Assembly (NCBI RefSeq): GCF_001006785.1
Contig: NZ_CDHO01000002.1
Location: forward strand, 124,001 to 188,000
DNA length: 64,000 nucleotides
Source: Hyphomicrobium_B sp001006785
GTDB taxonomy: Bacteria > Pseudomonadota > Alphaproteobacteria > Rhizobiales > Hyphomicrobiaceae
Direction of reading: 5' to 3'
Shown here: piece after piece, positions 1 to 8,465 of the stretch
Numbering within the stretch: the first letter of the stretch is position 1
How the letters are laid out: each line of letters begins with the position of its first letter
Made by a program: the position numbers and the translations under genes
The notes under the pieces: generated by a model
Told to the model about the DNA's origin: nothing
Seen by the model: only the letters and a program-made list of their open reading frames with translations
The model's database searches: none

Positions 1-2
1 TT

Positions 3-668
3 ATTCCGGACAAATCTAGCATTCTGCTGAACGGTGCAATTTCGCTCGTGGGCGACGTTATCATGCAGCCACTCGCAATCGCCATAGAAGACGAGCGCTT
101 CGTGTGGCGTCACTTTGGAATGATGCAGGAGCGGATTCCTGCACAAATGGTCTGTTTCTTATCACCGGCTGTAATAAGGGCGATTTGCGAACGTAAACCC
201 GAATGGTTGCGGACCCGTCCCATTATCTTAATCGACGACCTTCGAAAGCCCTACCTCCGCCGTCTCACCAATGATGCACACCTAAAGCGCCGACGCTTTG
301 TCAGCTTTAACGACGACTGTACAAGTGCCCTCTCCCTCTCGCCCGCGTGGGGAGTCATTCAAGGAGGGTCGGTCGTTGTGTCAGCGATTCAATTCGCGAT
401 CGGCCTCGCACCGGCGCGTATAGGGCTCGTCGGAATTGATATAAAGAACGCTGACGAGCCACGTTTCTATGAAAGGGCTGGAGACGTCGCCAAATCGGGA
501 TTGCTGAAGGCCCGTCGACGGATCATCGAGCATCTGACGTTGGCCAAAAGGATTTGCGACGCACGTGGCATAGCGATGAGCATTCACTCGTCAAAATCTG
601 CTCTTCTGCAAGCGGGGTTTACTTACGATGCACACCTTGAACGTACAATAAGCGGTCGTGAGAGCTAG
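3..668 (+). CDS. MptE/DUF115-like surface polysaccharide protein (5' end outside window)
   Basis: The reading frame is open from the first bases of the window, so the true start lies upstream; the GTG at 48 is only the first start-like codon inside. The visible part has the LLNGAISLVG stretch followed by a C-terminal GGSVV...LAPARIGLVGIDI segment. That pattern is typical of the Rossmann-like MptE/DUF115 proteins found in lipopolysaccharide and capsule loci, where they are thought to handle nucleotide-linked or glycosyl substrates. The stop is 2 bp before the next gene, so the two are probably co-transcribed. The neighbouring pyruvyltransferase and GT29 genes support a surface-glycan role. The exact reaction cannot be told from sequence. 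Confidence 0.6.
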   Translation: MPDKSSILLNGAISLVGDVIMQPLAIAIEDERFVWRHFGMMQERIPAQMVCFLSPAVIRAICERKPEWLRTRPIILIDDLRKPYLRRLTNDAHLKRRRFVSFNDDCTSALSLSPAWGVIQGGSVVVSAIQFAIGLAPARIGLVGIDIKNADEPRFYERAGDVAKSGLLKARRRIIEHLTLAKRICDARGIAMSIHSSKSALLQAGFTYDAHLERTISGRES

Positions 669-670
669 TC

Positions 671-1672
671 GTGCTCAGAGCAGCAGTCTTGAATGCAACC
701 CATGCAACGGGCCATCATGGTTGCACTTTGGTTGCTCGACAACTGCAAGAACTCGCGGTCGAGGCGGGAATTATTATCACCGCTTGGTTGCCGTTGAATG
801 TTTCTTTAAAGAGAACAGATTGGTCCAAATTTGACTTGGTTATTGTGAACGGTGAGGGGACACTTCATCATGACCGAGCAGGCGCAAAGGCGATAGCGCA
901 ATCGGCTGCTTTTTTTTCTGATATAGGTATGCCGGCTTATCTCATCAACTCCGTCTATCAGGGGAACTCACCATCGCTTGCAGACGGCCTCAAAAGATTT
1001 CGCGGAATATGGGTTCGCGACGGTCGCAGCGCGTTGGAAGCAAAGAAGCAAGGTCTCGACGTAACCGTTGTGCCGGATATGAGTTTGACCTGGAACGCCG
1101 CGGCGATGCGCGGTCCTGGTAATCGCATCATCGTCATCGATAGCGTCGACAGAGGAGAAACCTCCCGCCTTTATGAAATCTCCAAGCATCTCGGCGCGTC
1201 ATTTTACTCTATAATGACTCGGCCACCTCGCATCGAAACATTTCCCGACCGGAATTTTGGAAGTCGATGCAAATATCGCTGGCGACAGGCATCGTCGTGG
1301 CTACGTTCGCCTTCTCAGAAAGCCCGATGGCAAAACCAGCTTCCTTGTTTCGAGACGTTCGCAGCTCATTTATCGAACGAGGCTGGACTCATAATCAGCG
1401 GCAGGTTTCATGCGTTGTGTTTGGCAATTGTTCTTGAAGTTCCATTCTTGGCTTGGCCATCCAATACCCACAAAATCGAGGGTCTCCTTGAGGATGCGCA
1501 GCTGCATAGTCGGGTGATTTCAGATCGGCAGTTTGCGGCTGCAAGAATCAATCTTCAGAGCTTAAAAAGCTACGCCTTCGACGAAAACGAACTCCTGAAT
1601 ATGCGTATCTATAAGCTTGACGCCCGCCTGAAGGCCAAGGAAATGTTCAAGGTTATCATGAGCGGCTGCTAG
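671..1672 (+). CDS. polysaccharide pyruvyltransferase family protein
   Basis: The 333-residue protein fits the polysaccharide pyruvyl transferase (CsaB-like) family, which adds ketal pyruvate from phosphoenolpyruvate to sugars of exopolysaccharide, capsule or cell-wall glycans. The N-terminal half carries the family-like NGEGTLHHD motif at residues 60-68. The C-terminal half carries SGRFHALCLAIV at about 243-254, which resembles the conserved R-x-H sugar-donor region. The start is GTG, 2 bp after the preceding stop, consistent with translational coupling. The 3' end overlaps the tail of the convergent GT29 gene by 17 bp. Acceptor sugar unknown. Confidence 0.75.
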   Translation: MLRAAVLNATHATGHHGCTLVARQLQELAVEAGIIITAWLPLNVSLKRTDWSKFDLVIVNGEGTLHHDRAGAKAIAQSAAFFSDIGMPAYLINSVYQGNSPSLADGLKRFRGIWVRDGRSALEAKKQGLDVTVVPDMSLTWNAAAMRGPGNRIIVIDSVDRGETSRLYEISKHLGASFYSIMTRPPRIETFPDRNFGSRCKYRWRQASSWLRSPSQKARWQNQLPCFETFAAHLSNEAGLIISGRFHALCLAIVLEVPFLAWPSNTHKIEGLLEDAQLHSRVISDRQFAAARINLQSLKSYAFDENELLNMRIYKLDARLKAKEMFKVIMSGC

Positions 1673-2303
1673 GCGGAGGTAGTTTTAGCCAACCTTCCTT
1701 CGCCCATTTCATCATTAGGGCTTCTTCGAGAGCCCAGTTGTGATGTTTCCTTCGCATCTTGTCGGCATAGTAGGTTTTCGTCTTCTTCCAATCAAAGCCA
1801 TACAAGGAGACGCTGGAGGCTTGTAGCAAATAGTGTGCGATCCATGTCGCGATCATACCTGCGGATGGACGACAGCCACCGAGCAGGGATGATACTACCT
1901 TCCAATTTTGCAGCGGAAGAACCGCTACTGTATCCACGAGATCTGAGGAGAGAATCGCACGTCGCGGCGATACGAAGATGATTGCCGGATTACCAAACGT
2001 CTCGCTGATCGCCGCGCGCCCCGTGGGCACAGCGAGGCAAAGAATGTCTGTCCGCCCTCCTTGCGCAATAAAATTGATTGGCGCACCCTGATTGATGCGG
2101 ACGACAACGTCTGTTTCATCAATAGTTTTACCTGATGAATGCTCAAATATCGAATTTGCGTTGCCGACGATGGCAACTGTCTTGCGCTTAAAGGCCTGCG
2201 TGCAGTGTTCCATTCGTTCTGCTTGGAGCACGTCATCATAAAGCTCGGGATGCCGGCGCTTGCATTCCAAATCCAAAAGGTATTGTCGAATAACACGGAG
2301 CAT
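1656..2303 (-). CDS. glycosyltransferase family 29 (sialyltransferase-like) protein
   Basis: This 215-residue protein shows the layout of GT29 sialyltransferases. An L-type motif spans residues 41-90 (VAIVGNAN, then VVVRIN and GGRTDILCL). An S-type motif lies at about 145-171 (RPSAGMIA...VSLYGFDW), and a terminal H-x4-E arrangement (HNWALE) falls near 188-193. Bacterial members are mostly known from rhizobia and are predicted to transfer a nucleotide-activated sugar to surface glycans; whether the donor is a sialic acid is not known. It converges on the pyruvyltransferase gene with a 17-bp overlap, as part of the same polysaccharide locus. Confidence 0.72.
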   Translation of the reverse strand: MLRVIRQYLLDLECKRRHPELYDDVLQAERMEHCTQAFKRKTVAIVGNANSIFEHSSGKTIDETDVVVRINQGAPINFIAQGGRTDILCLAVPTGRAAISETFGNPAIIFVSPRRAILSSDLVDTVAVLPLQNWKVVSSLLGGCRPSAGMIATWIAHYLLQASSVSLYGFDWKKTKTYYADKMRRKHHNWALEEALMMKWAKEGWLKLPPPSSRS

Positions 2304-2402
2304 TGTCAGCTGTTACTCACTCACTTCGGCAGATGTACGCGGCGGGCCGATGACGGCTTTAGGAACCAACAGCAGAGGTCGATAAGAAGGCCCAACTCGT
2401 TC

Positions 2403-3173
2403 CTATTCGTTGCTCTTTGCTGTATTCCGAGTTGAGACATAGAGAATTGCGAGAAGCAGAACCAACGTCGTCAACGACGCATAGTCGCGGGGCAAATTTA
2501 ATCCGCCGACTTCTGGCGGCTTAGTGAGGAAGTCGCCGAAGGTCGCACCAAAGGGGCGCGTGAACACAAAGGCGATCCAAAATAGCAGGACATCAGGCAC
2601 TGACTTGGAATAATGCAGCGCGCCGACGATCAAGATGATCGCTGCTGTCACTACCGCGCCTTGAAGGAACGAGAGTCCGATATCGTCGGTGAGGTAATCG
2701 CCAAATGCCGTGCCAAGGCTGTTTGAGAATAGAACGGCAAGCCAAAAGAAGAGTTCACTATCCCTCCTGTAAAGAGGATACACGGTGAGATTTCCTGTGC
2801 GCATATACCAGAATGCAAGAGTGAGGATCAGACCGGCAACCAAGAGCGCGGATCCTAACGCGTATCCCAGGCCAAGAGAACGATCCATGAAGTCCGAAAT
2901 TTCGGTCCCTGCCGTGGTCGTCGCGATAATCGCGAGCCAGAACAGAAGTGGGTAAAATGTACGGGATCTTATCTGGGCCGCAAGGACGACAATGAGGACG
3001 GCAACCGTGATGGCCAATCCTACGTAGTATCCTAGGTCAAGCGACATTGAGACATAGTCGCCTGCGGTTTCACCGAGCGTTGTTGCTAGGATTTTCAGGA
3101 TCCAAAATGCGAGCGTAATTTCGGCGACTTTAGACGCAGTCACCTGACGTACGCTATTCTCACCATTCATCAC
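2403..3173 (-). CDS. COG4705-type multi-repeat membrane protein
   Basis: This integral membrane protein of 256 residues has about eight hydrophobic segments. The unit FW-(x)n-T-(x)n-G-(x2-3)-D is repeated four times (for example LATTLGETAGDY, IATTTAGTEISDF, LFSNSLGTAFGDY and VFTRPFGATFGDF). This internal repeat is characteristic of COG4705 'membrane-anchored' proteins of unknown function, often found near metal or stress genes in alphaproteobacteria. The start is GTG at 3173 or ATG at 3170, just after an AAGG-like ribosome site. The next gene (EamA remnant) is divergent, 15 bp away. Role unknown. Confidence 0.75.
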   Translation of the reverse strand: MMNGENSVRQVTASKVAEITLAFWILKILATTLGETAGDYVSMSLDLGYYVGLAITVAVLIVVLAAQIRSRTFYPLLFWLAIIATTTAGTEISDFMDRSLGLGYALGSALLVAGLILTLAFWYMRTGNLTVYPLYRRDSELFFWLAVLFSNSLGTAFGDYLTDDIGLSFLQGAVVTAAIILIVGALHYSKSVPDVLLFWIAFVFTRPFGATFGDFLTKPPEVGGLNLPRDYASLTTLVLLLAILYVSTRNTAKSNE

Positions 3174-3188
3174 CTTCGTCCTTCATCT

Positions 3189-3449
3189 ATGCCAGTATGC
3201 GCTGCCACGGCGATGGCGCACACATATCTATTTCTCCTGCTCTCAGGCTTGGCGACTGGCTCATCGTGGTTCTGCTACTTCAGGGCTTTGCAGATCGGTG
3301 ACGCAGCCCTTGCTGCTCCAATCGATAAGCTCGGCGTCGTCCTGGTCGCCTTATTTGACGTAACCATTCTTGGTGAAACGCTGACCGTCATGAATTGGCT
3401 CGGCATCGCGATGATAACCTCAGGAGACGTACTCGTCGCCTGGCGGTAA
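3189..3449 (+). pseudogene. EamA/DMT transporter, C-terminal half only
   Basis: The frame encodes only the last ~75 residues of an EamA (drug/metabolite transporter) protein of the short COG2510 type. It contains GLATGSSWFCYFRALQIGDA, then APIDKLGVVLVALF and a final LNWLGIA-like helix. Such proteins are normally about 140 residues with five helices; here the first half is missing and the frame starts right at the divergent COG4705 gene. It is therefore read as a 5'-truncated remnant, possibly cut when the neighbouring gene was inserted. A functional two-helix product is unlikely. Confidence 0.6.
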
Positions 3450-3477
3450 CTGGCGCCGCATGCCCAGCCGTTCAAAT

Positions 3478-3837
3478 TCAGCCTCCCGCTTTCGATAGCG
3501 CTTGGTTCACAGTTTCGAGCCGTTGGCGCGCCCATTGGTTTTTCGGAACGAGGCTGATGGCACGTTCAAGATCGAGCTTTGCATGCTGAAATTCGCTCAA
3601 ATTCGCAAACGCGACGCCGCGCCCGTAGTAGGCATCCGCGCGGCTCAGCGTCCGGCTGTTCGGCGCTGTAATGAAACGGGAGCACGCCGCGAGAGCGTTG
3701 ATCGGCGATAGGTCCGATCCAAGGCACGTCTGTCGGTCTACACCCTCATTGGCAGCTGTATCGGGTGTATCGCAACCTGCGATACCGCAAAGAACGCCAA
3801 GGGCGATAGGCAAAATCAGGTATCGCGGTTGAAGCAT
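3478..3837 (-). CDS. small TPR-type lipoprotein
   Basis: The frame is open further upstream, but the start was placed at ATG 3837, giving 119 residues. This start is followed directly by a lipoprotein signal peptide ending in the lipobox IAGC (about residue 18). The mature part contains a tetratricopeptide-like pair of helices (RADAYYGRGVAFANLSEFQHA, then LDLERAISLVPKNQWA), the pattern of a single TPR unit. The protein is thus probably anchored in the outer or inner membrane facing the periplasm and binds a partner protein. No specific function can be given. Confidence 0.6.
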   Translation of the reverse strand: MLQPRYLILPIALGVLCGIAGCDTPDTAANEGVDRQTCLGSDLSPINALAACSRFITAPNSRTLSRADAYYGRGVAFANLSEFQHAKLDLERAISLVPKNQWARQRLETVNQALSKAGG

Positions 3838-4232
3838 GCGTCGAATCAAAAGGGGAGCCAGAGAGCTAGTGCCACGTGATAAAGGCGATAAACCTGTTCC
3901 AGGTCGTCGCGAAGGCATTTTACGGCGGCTCCGCGGAAGCATCCGGCGGCGGCAACTGGGGCGTCGGATTTCGTGGCTCCGATGCCGGCACGGCGGGCGT
4001 TTTTCTGAGAATTGCGCTCGCCAAGTGCAATTCTCCGTTTTCGGCAAACACGTGCCGCCGGATCGAACATCTAGTCATCCCCCACATCCGGTGGTGAAAT
4101 TCAGGGGAATGTCTGCTCTCAATGAGGCGGCTGTGTCGCCAACTTGTAAGGTTTCGCGCTTTCGAGTCGCGACCAGCGACGGAAACCAAAACCCCTAATC
4201 CGGGATGACGGTGGTGCGAAAACTACTATTGC
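3838..4232. other. intergenic stretch without a convincing gene
   Basis: About 390 bp between the small lipoprotein and the ATPase remnant. Several open frames exist in both strands, but none shows a recognisable domain, signal peptide or good ribosome site, and they overlap each other. It is probably non-coding or decayed sequence. Confidence 0.5.
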
Positions 4233-4688
4233 TTAAGCCAACTCATTGGCTAACCAAGCTTCTGTTTGACGCTTCGCATTCACCACGTCGCCGACGGCAA
4301 GCTCCGCAGCAGGAACCTCCACCGTGGTCCCGTCCTCTCCTTTGCGGAAAGCCGTCTCTGGCCGGAGCGACATGAGCGCCTCAACGGCCGGCGTGTCCGC
4401 CCCAAGGCCTGGTGTTCGAACGTGTCGACACGCTGAAGAGTGTCAGCAGCACTGCGCCTTCGAACGGAGCCCGACGATGGCCGCTGCCACGGCCGCGACG
4501 ACCATCAGCAGATCGATATCGAGGGTATGATCGCGCCACAACGCCGTCAGGGCGCTCCAGGTGGCCGGAAGCCCCCCGGCAAAATAGACCGTCGCCAGAC
4601 CGGGAGATTTTAGAATTGATAGCCCTTCCACCGGCGGCCAGATTCCGGCTACGGCCAGCATCATCCCGAGGACCGAAACCGCGGACAT
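4233..4688 (-). pseudogene. heavy-metal P-type ATPase, frameshifted N-terminal remnant
   Basis: Reading leftward from ATG 4688, the first frame gives the early membrane region of a ZntA/CadA-like ATPase (LATVYFAGGLPATWSALTAL, then TLDIDLLMVVAAVAAAIVG). It then falls out of frame near 4465. The family sequence resumes in another frame, with FEGAVLLTLFSVS and then EALMSLRPETAFRKGEDGTT and PAAELAVGDVVNA. It ends at a stop at 4233-4235, before the TGES, CPC and DKTGT regions. The gene is therefore both frameshifted and truncated and cannot make a working pump. The VIT-family gene lies just upstream in the same direction. Confidence 0.7.
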
Positions 4689-4719
4689 AATGGTCTGGAG
4701 AGCGACACGCGTTTCATCG

Positions 4720-5415
4720 TCACACCGCTCGGCCGATCAGTGAACCGAACAATGCGGTCGAGGCCATCGCGACGGCGCCCCAGAACACCACCCTGAAGGT
4801 CGGTTTCCAGATGCTGGCGCCGCCAGCTCGCGCCCCGATAGCGCCGAGGATGGCAAGACCAATGACGCAAGCAATGAATACGGCCCGTGCAGCCGTCCCG
4901 GCCGGCGCGAGCAAGGCGACGATCAGCGGCAGGGCCGCACCCGTCGCAAAAGTGACCGCCGAGGTTAGTGCGGCCTGAACTGGTCTCGCCATCACATGGT
5001 TTGCCAGCCCGAGCTCATCCCGCGCATGGGCTTCAAAGGCATCCTTCGCCATCATCTGTTCGGCGACCTGTCGCGCCAATACTGGCGTGATACCGCGCTG
5101 CTCATAGATCGCGGCGAGTTCGATCAGTTCGGCTTCTGGCTGCGTCGCCAGTTCGTGACGTTCCCGCGCCATGTCGGCTTCCTCGGTATCAGCCTGCGAG
5201 CTGACAGACACATATTCACCCGCCGCCATCGACATCGCCCCGGCCACAAGCCCAGCAACACCGGCCACAAGAATCTCATGGGAGGCGTTGGTCGCCGCGG
5301 CGACACCGACGATCAGGCTCGACGTCGAGATCAACCCATCATTGGCTCCCAGCACCGCAGCCCGAAGCCAGCCTATGCGTTCGATGAGATGATTTTCCTT
5401 ATGAAGGGCGCGCAT
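4720..5415 (-). CDS. VIT1/CCC1 family iron/manganese transporter-like membrane protein
   Basis: The 231-residue protein has the VIT1/CCC1 layout. Helices 1-2 lie in the first 70 residues with LGANDGLISTSSLIVGVAAA and the MSMAAGEYVSVSSQAD motif. A long charged amphipathic insert with many Glu residues follows (about 75-145; the metal-binding domain in plant and yeast homologues), then three C-terminal helices. The family exports Fe(II) or Mn(II) from the cytosol. The length matches full-length bacterial members. It lies upstream of the broken P-type ATPase in the same direction, suggesting a former metal-export operon. Confidence 0.8.
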   Translation of the reverse strand: MRALHKENHLIERIGWLRAAVLGANDGLISTSSLIVGVAAATNASHEILVAGVAGLVAGAMSMAAGEYVSVSSQADTEEADMARERHELATQPEAELIELAAIYEQRGITPVLARQVAEQMMAKDAFEAHARDELGLANHVMARPVQAALTSAVTFATGAALPLIVALLAPAGTAARAVFIACVIGLAILGAIGARAGGASIWKPTFRVVFWGAVAMASTALFGSLIGRAV

Positions 5416-5602
5416 GAATGGTGCTCCGGCAGTGGACTAATGTTCTTTTGGTGGTGTCGTGCACATGGAGAGCCATTCGAGGCTATTGGTTCAATGCGCT
5501 CATATTGGAATTAGTATAAATCTATGCGGGACACAAGGTACGAACGCGGCCACCAATCACCGGCTATGCGCCATAGGCGGCGGCAGGGTCTTCGCGCCTT
5601 CG

Positions 5603-5780
5603 TGGCTGTCCGTCTGTAGGACCGTATCCTTCTTCAATCCGGTCTCTTCCATCAGATTGTTGAACTGCCGGGCGAAGACACGGGCAGCCGTGGCCCGATT
5701 TTCATAGTGCGGCAGAAACAGGTAGTCTTCGCCCGTTGCATCCGGATAGCGTTCGCAAAGCCGCTTGTAAGAAGTACCTG
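5603..5780 (-). pseudogene. tyrosine integrase remnant (internal fragment)
   Basis: On the minus strand this stretch encodes YKRLCERYPDATGEDYLFLP, then HYENRATAARVFARQF and LMEETGLKKDTVLQTD. It is nearly identical in DNA and protein to the middle of the full-length integrase at 43133-44380 (matching 43327-43490). Both ends break off, without the catalytic C-terminus. It is thus a displaced fragment of a second copy of the same integrase. Confidence 0.85.
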
Positions 5781-5781
5781 G

Positions 5782-5918
5782 CGCAGCTGCGCACGTTAAA
5801 TATCGAGATTGAGGAAAAACGCGTACGGGAGTTGTTTCCGATTTATTTTCCCGATCTTCGCGGCCTCGCCAACAGGATTGAATTCGAGGCGTTGTCGCGT
5901 GAGATAGCGTCGGGGTAG
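5782..5918 (+). pseudogene. C-terminal remnant of an unidentified gene
   Basis: The last ~45 codons of an open frame (LAQLRTLNIEIEEKRVRELF, then PIYFPDLRGLANRIEFEALS) end at 5918. A classic terminator follows 60 bp later. Composition looks coding, but the upstream part runs into the antisense integrase fragment, so this is probably a truncated gene end. The FPDLRGLANRIE motif faintly recalls the end of small AAA+ clamp-loader proteins; this is not strong enough to name it. Confidence 0.35.
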
Positions 5919-5920
5919 CG

Positions 5921-5934
5921 GTTCCATTTGGAAC
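5921..5934. repeat. 14-bp interrupted palindrome, copy 1
   Basis: GTTCCATTTGGAAC: two 6-base arms (GTTCCA/TGGAAC) around a TT centre. The same 14-mer, on the other strand, occurs at 6048-6061 and 29370-29383. Function unknown; a protein-binding site is possible. Confidence 0.6.
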
Positions 5935-5980
5935 TACCGCTCCAGCGATTGTCGCTTTCGAAAATACATTCGAATAAAGG

Positions 5981-6009
5981 ATGCTGGGCCTGCGGGGCCC
6001 AGCATTTTT
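5981..6009 (+). terminator. rho-independent terminator
   Basis: A perfect 10-bp stem, ATGCTGGGCC (5981-5990) with GGCCCAGCAT (5996-6005), encloses the loop TGCGG and is followed by a run of T residues to 6009. It would end a rightward transcript covering the remnant gene that stops at 5918. Confidence 0.85.
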
Positions 6010-6047
6010 GTTATCAGTTCGGGTTTGGCTAGGTGCTAGCTGCCCCG

Positions 6048-6061
6048 GTTCCAAATGGAAC
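6048..6061. repeat. 14-bp interrupted palindrome, copy 2
   Basis: GTTCCAAATGGAAC, the reverse complement of the copy at 5921-5934. It lies on the other side of the terminator, so the two copies flank the terminator as an inverted pair. Confidence 0.6.
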
Positions 6062-6115
6062 CCACCCGAACATGCATGCGATCGGCTACAGCCAATGCCC
6101 CGATAGCGCGTTCAG

Positions 6116-6289
6116 TGTCAATCGGCACCCAACTTTGACCCCTCATCGGCGTGCAATGTTGACCCCGCTGCAGCATGAACTTCTTCGCCTCCAAGCTCGG
6201 AGCTGCGGAGCGTAGCGAAGCAGCGGAGAGATTGGAGGCGGGGTCAGTTTTCGACGCCGATCGTCATGTGTGAGCAGGGCCGGTTCACA
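6116..6289 (+). mobile_element. IS21-like miniature element, copy 1
   Basis: The core 6116-6266 (151 bp) begins with TG and ends with CA. Its two ends are imperfect inverted repeats of about 27 bp: TGTCAATCGGCACCC...TTGACCCC on the left, and TGACGATCGGCGTCG...CTGACCCC read from the right. The left end also has repeated TTGACCCC units, as in IS21-family multiple terminal repeats. Only ~100 bp lies between, including a hairpin with GCCTCCAA/TTGGAGGC arms, so no transposase is encoded. A nearly identical inverted copy is at 27587-27759. It abuts an istA fragment. Confidence 0.65.
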
Positions 6290-6655
6290 CGTTGTCGCAT
6301 GGAAGCCATCGAAGGGGCCGCGATAGGGAATGAGCGCAGTGCGTTCAGCCTCGAAGGCCGCGAACACCGTCTGATCCTTGAACTCTGGATGCGGCTGCGC
6401 CCTCGCGTAAGCGATACAGCGATCGAGTAGCCAAGCGTTCAACTCTTCGTATGTCTTGAACTTGAGCCGCGGCGTGAAGAAGCGATCCTGCAAGGTTCCG
6501 ACCTGGTTCTCAACCTGCCCCTTCTCCCAGCCAGCCGCCGGTGAACAGGCCGTCGGCTCTACGAGATGATGGCTCATCAACTGCATGAAGCGCCGGTTGA
6601 AGGCCCGCTCCTTCCCCACGAACACGGCATCGACTGCGGTCTTCATGTTGTTGTA
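6290..6655 (-). pseudogene. istA: IS21-family transposase IstA, internal fragment
   Basis: The minus strand encodes the distal catalytic part of IstA: YNNMKTAVDAVFVGKERAFN, then SPAAGWEKGQVENQVGTLQD with the DDE-domain glutamate region (GQVENQVG), and RFFTPRLKFKTYEELNAWLL. The N-terminal HTH and most of the DDE core are missing. The C-terminus ends at the miniature element, and the upstream side is fused head-to-head to an istB 3' fragment on the opposite strand. This is a rearranged, non-functional IS remnant. Confidence 0.8.
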
Positions 6656-6838
6656 GAACCGACCTTCGCCGATGCCATCCTCGATCGCCTCGTCCACAAT
6701 GCCTACCGCCTTGCCCTCGACGGTCCGCCAATGCGCGATCCCAAGACGTCCAAGATCGAAACGGTAACGCCCATTGTGGACGCCGACGGCGGTGCTGCGG
6801 CGACAGCCATGAAACCGGCGAAGGCGGCAAAGGCATGA
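6656..6838 (+). pseudogene. istB: IS21-family helper ATPase IstB, C-terminal fragment (copy 1)
   Basis: The frame encodes EPTFADAILDRLVHNAYRLA, then an Ala/Lys-rich tail ending KPAKAAKA and a stop. This is the extreme C-terminus of an IstB AAA+ protein. The Walker motifs are absent. The identical sequence, with more of the upstream part, recurs at 15330-15644. It is joined abnormally to the istA piece on the other strand. Confidence 0.8.
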
Positions 6839-7004
6839 ACCCCACCCCCGACCGGCGGAAACTTGATCGACACCGCGAATACTGAGATCATAAAAACTAC
6901 ATCCAACGGCGCCGCCAAAACCGCGCGCCGCCCTGGTCGTCATCGACCGGATCAAGTGGTCGCCATGCGCCGGATTGCATGGTCGCCTTCACCGGAATGC
7001 GCAG
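6656..7004 (+). repeat. 349-bp direct repeat, copy 1 (istB end plus IS right end)
   Basis: Apparently identical to 15462-15810 over 349 bp. It holds the istB 3' end, then a non-coding tail with GGTCGCC-type subrepeats and a final ...CACCGGAATGCGCA at 7003. That fits the right terminus of an IS21-family element ending in CA. Flanking bases differ at the two copies. Confidence 0.85.
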
Positions 7005-7100
7005 ACACGTTAACTACTGGCCTAAAAGCAAAACAAAAGCTGATCTAAGGGCCCTGTAGGCCTCTTGCAAAAGCAGAACCACGAGAAACCGAGGAAGCAA

Positions 7101-7760
7101 ATGAGCCATCTATACGGAGACGCCCACCGGTCGCTTCAGATGGCGTTCGATACGCGCGGGCTTGCCGATCGTTTGGAAGGCATGATCGTCAAATCCGAAT
7201 TCGACGAGACGACGAAAGTGTTCATCGAAAGCAGGGACATGTTTTTCCTGACGACAATCGACCATCACGGCCGGCCGACCGTTTCCTACAAGGGTGGTGC
7301 ACCCGGTTTCATTCGTTTGCTCGATCCTTCGACGCTCGTCTTTCCGAGCTACGACGGCAATGGCATGTATCTGTCGATGGGCAATCTCTCGTCCAATCCC
7401 GAGATCGGCATCCTGTTCGTCGACTTTGAAAGGCCATTTCGGCTGCGTGTGCAGGGGCGCGCCGAACTGATCAGAAGTGGACCCGAAGTGCAGTTGTTCA
7501 AGGAGGCCGAAATGGCGGTCAAGGTCAGCGTGACCGAAACCTGGATAAACTGCACGCGCTATGTTCACCGCTACAAGAAGCTCGAAACGTCGCGCTATGC
7601 ACCGGGCGTAGAGCCTGTAACACCATTTTGCGAATGGAAGCGCATCGATTCAATGCAGGATGTGGTACGCTCAGCGGAGAGGGAAAAGGTCGAGGAAATC
7701 GGCACCACGACAATTGACGAGTGGATGAGCAAGGTTATGACCGGCGACAAAGGAGCCTGA
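7101..7760 (+). CDS. pyridoxamine 5'-phosphate oxidase-like FMN-binding protein
   Basis: The start was set at ATG 7101 (219 residues) behind a GAGGAAG ribosome site; an earlier in-frame ATG at 7065 would add a poor leader. The protein has the split-barrel fold typical of PPOX-like proteins. FFLTTIDHHGRPTVSYKGG holds strands 1-2, GNLSSNPEIGILFVDFERP strands 4-5, and RLRVQGRAELI the closing strand. The family binds FMN or F420 and reduces small substrates; this large subgroup (about 200 residues) has no assigned reaction. It lies between IS remnants and has no obvious operon partner. A related PPOX protein is encoded at 44854-45468. Confidence 0.75.
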   Translation: MSHLYGDAHRSLQMAFDTRGLADRLEGMIVKSEFDETTKVFIESRDMFFLTTIDHHGRPTVSYKGGAPGFIRLLDPSTLVFPSYDGNGMYLSMGNLSSNPEIGILFVDFERPFRLRVQGRAELIRSGPEVQLFKEAEMAVKVSVTETWINCTRYVHRYKKLETSRYAPGVEPVTPFCEWKRIDSMQDVVRSAEREKVEEIGTTTIDEWMSKVMTGDKGA

Positions 7761-8386
7761 TGCCCTTGCGTTCGGTTCGTGCTGGATCGTCGAGCGCACC
7801 TTCATATTGTTGCAGCGTTGCCGACGCCTCGTGAAGGGTTTCGAATGCTGCGCTTGCGCACACGCCGCGTTGTGATCCTGGCGATGGTGCACATCATGGT
7901 TCGGCGATTGGCCCGGAATGAAATTTATGGCAAAAGCGCCGGACAGACTCTAAGTCCGCCGTACTCGGGTCGATTCGGCCCAGACGCAAATTCGCTTAGT
8001 TAGTTTAAGTACAAGGGCCCCGTTCGCGCTAGAGCCGGCCACTGTTGCGCGATGACGGTCCAAAAAATTGCCCTTGTTCGCGGACGGCGCAAAAAACTTG
8101 ATGCCGTCGGAGGCGACGGCGGATGTCATTTACGGCATCATACCAGTCTTCTGAATATCTATACTTGGTAACCCAATGGATTTTAGCCGATGGGCAACGG
8201 CTGAGATTGGGTTAACACCTTGAACGATTGCCGCGCCCGGGATTCGGCGCATGGTGTCATGATTACAGCGTCAATGAATGATCAGCCCCCCGACCGAGTG
8301 GCCACATGGAATGTTAGTTCACGGCGCCTCTGGATCTCACCCCGTCTTTGGTCCGGCCGTCATGCGATAATTCAGGCTTGGTTTTG
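7761..8386. other. 626-bp stretch with no supported gene
   Basis: Only short frames without domains or ribosome sites are present. One inverted repeat (TGATGCCGT near 8099, ACGGCATCA near 8133) could form a hairpin. The stretch lies between the PPOX gene and a string of IS fragments and is probably decayed sequence. Confidence 0.5.
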
Positions 8387-8464
8387 TTAGGCAGTGAACA
8401 CTTCCGGCGTCAAGCCACCTAGGCTCGTATGCGGTCGATTTTGATTGTAGTCGATCCTCCAGGC
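8387..8464 (-). pseudogene. IS3-family transposase OrfB, last 25 codons
   Basis: The minus strand reads WRIDYNQNRPHTSLGGLTPE followed by VFTA and a stop. This is the hallmark C-terminus of IS3-family (IS407-type) OrfB integrases. The rest of the gene is gone; the piece is joined directly to an IS110-type fragment on the other strand. Confidence 0.8.
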
Positions 8465-8465
8465 T

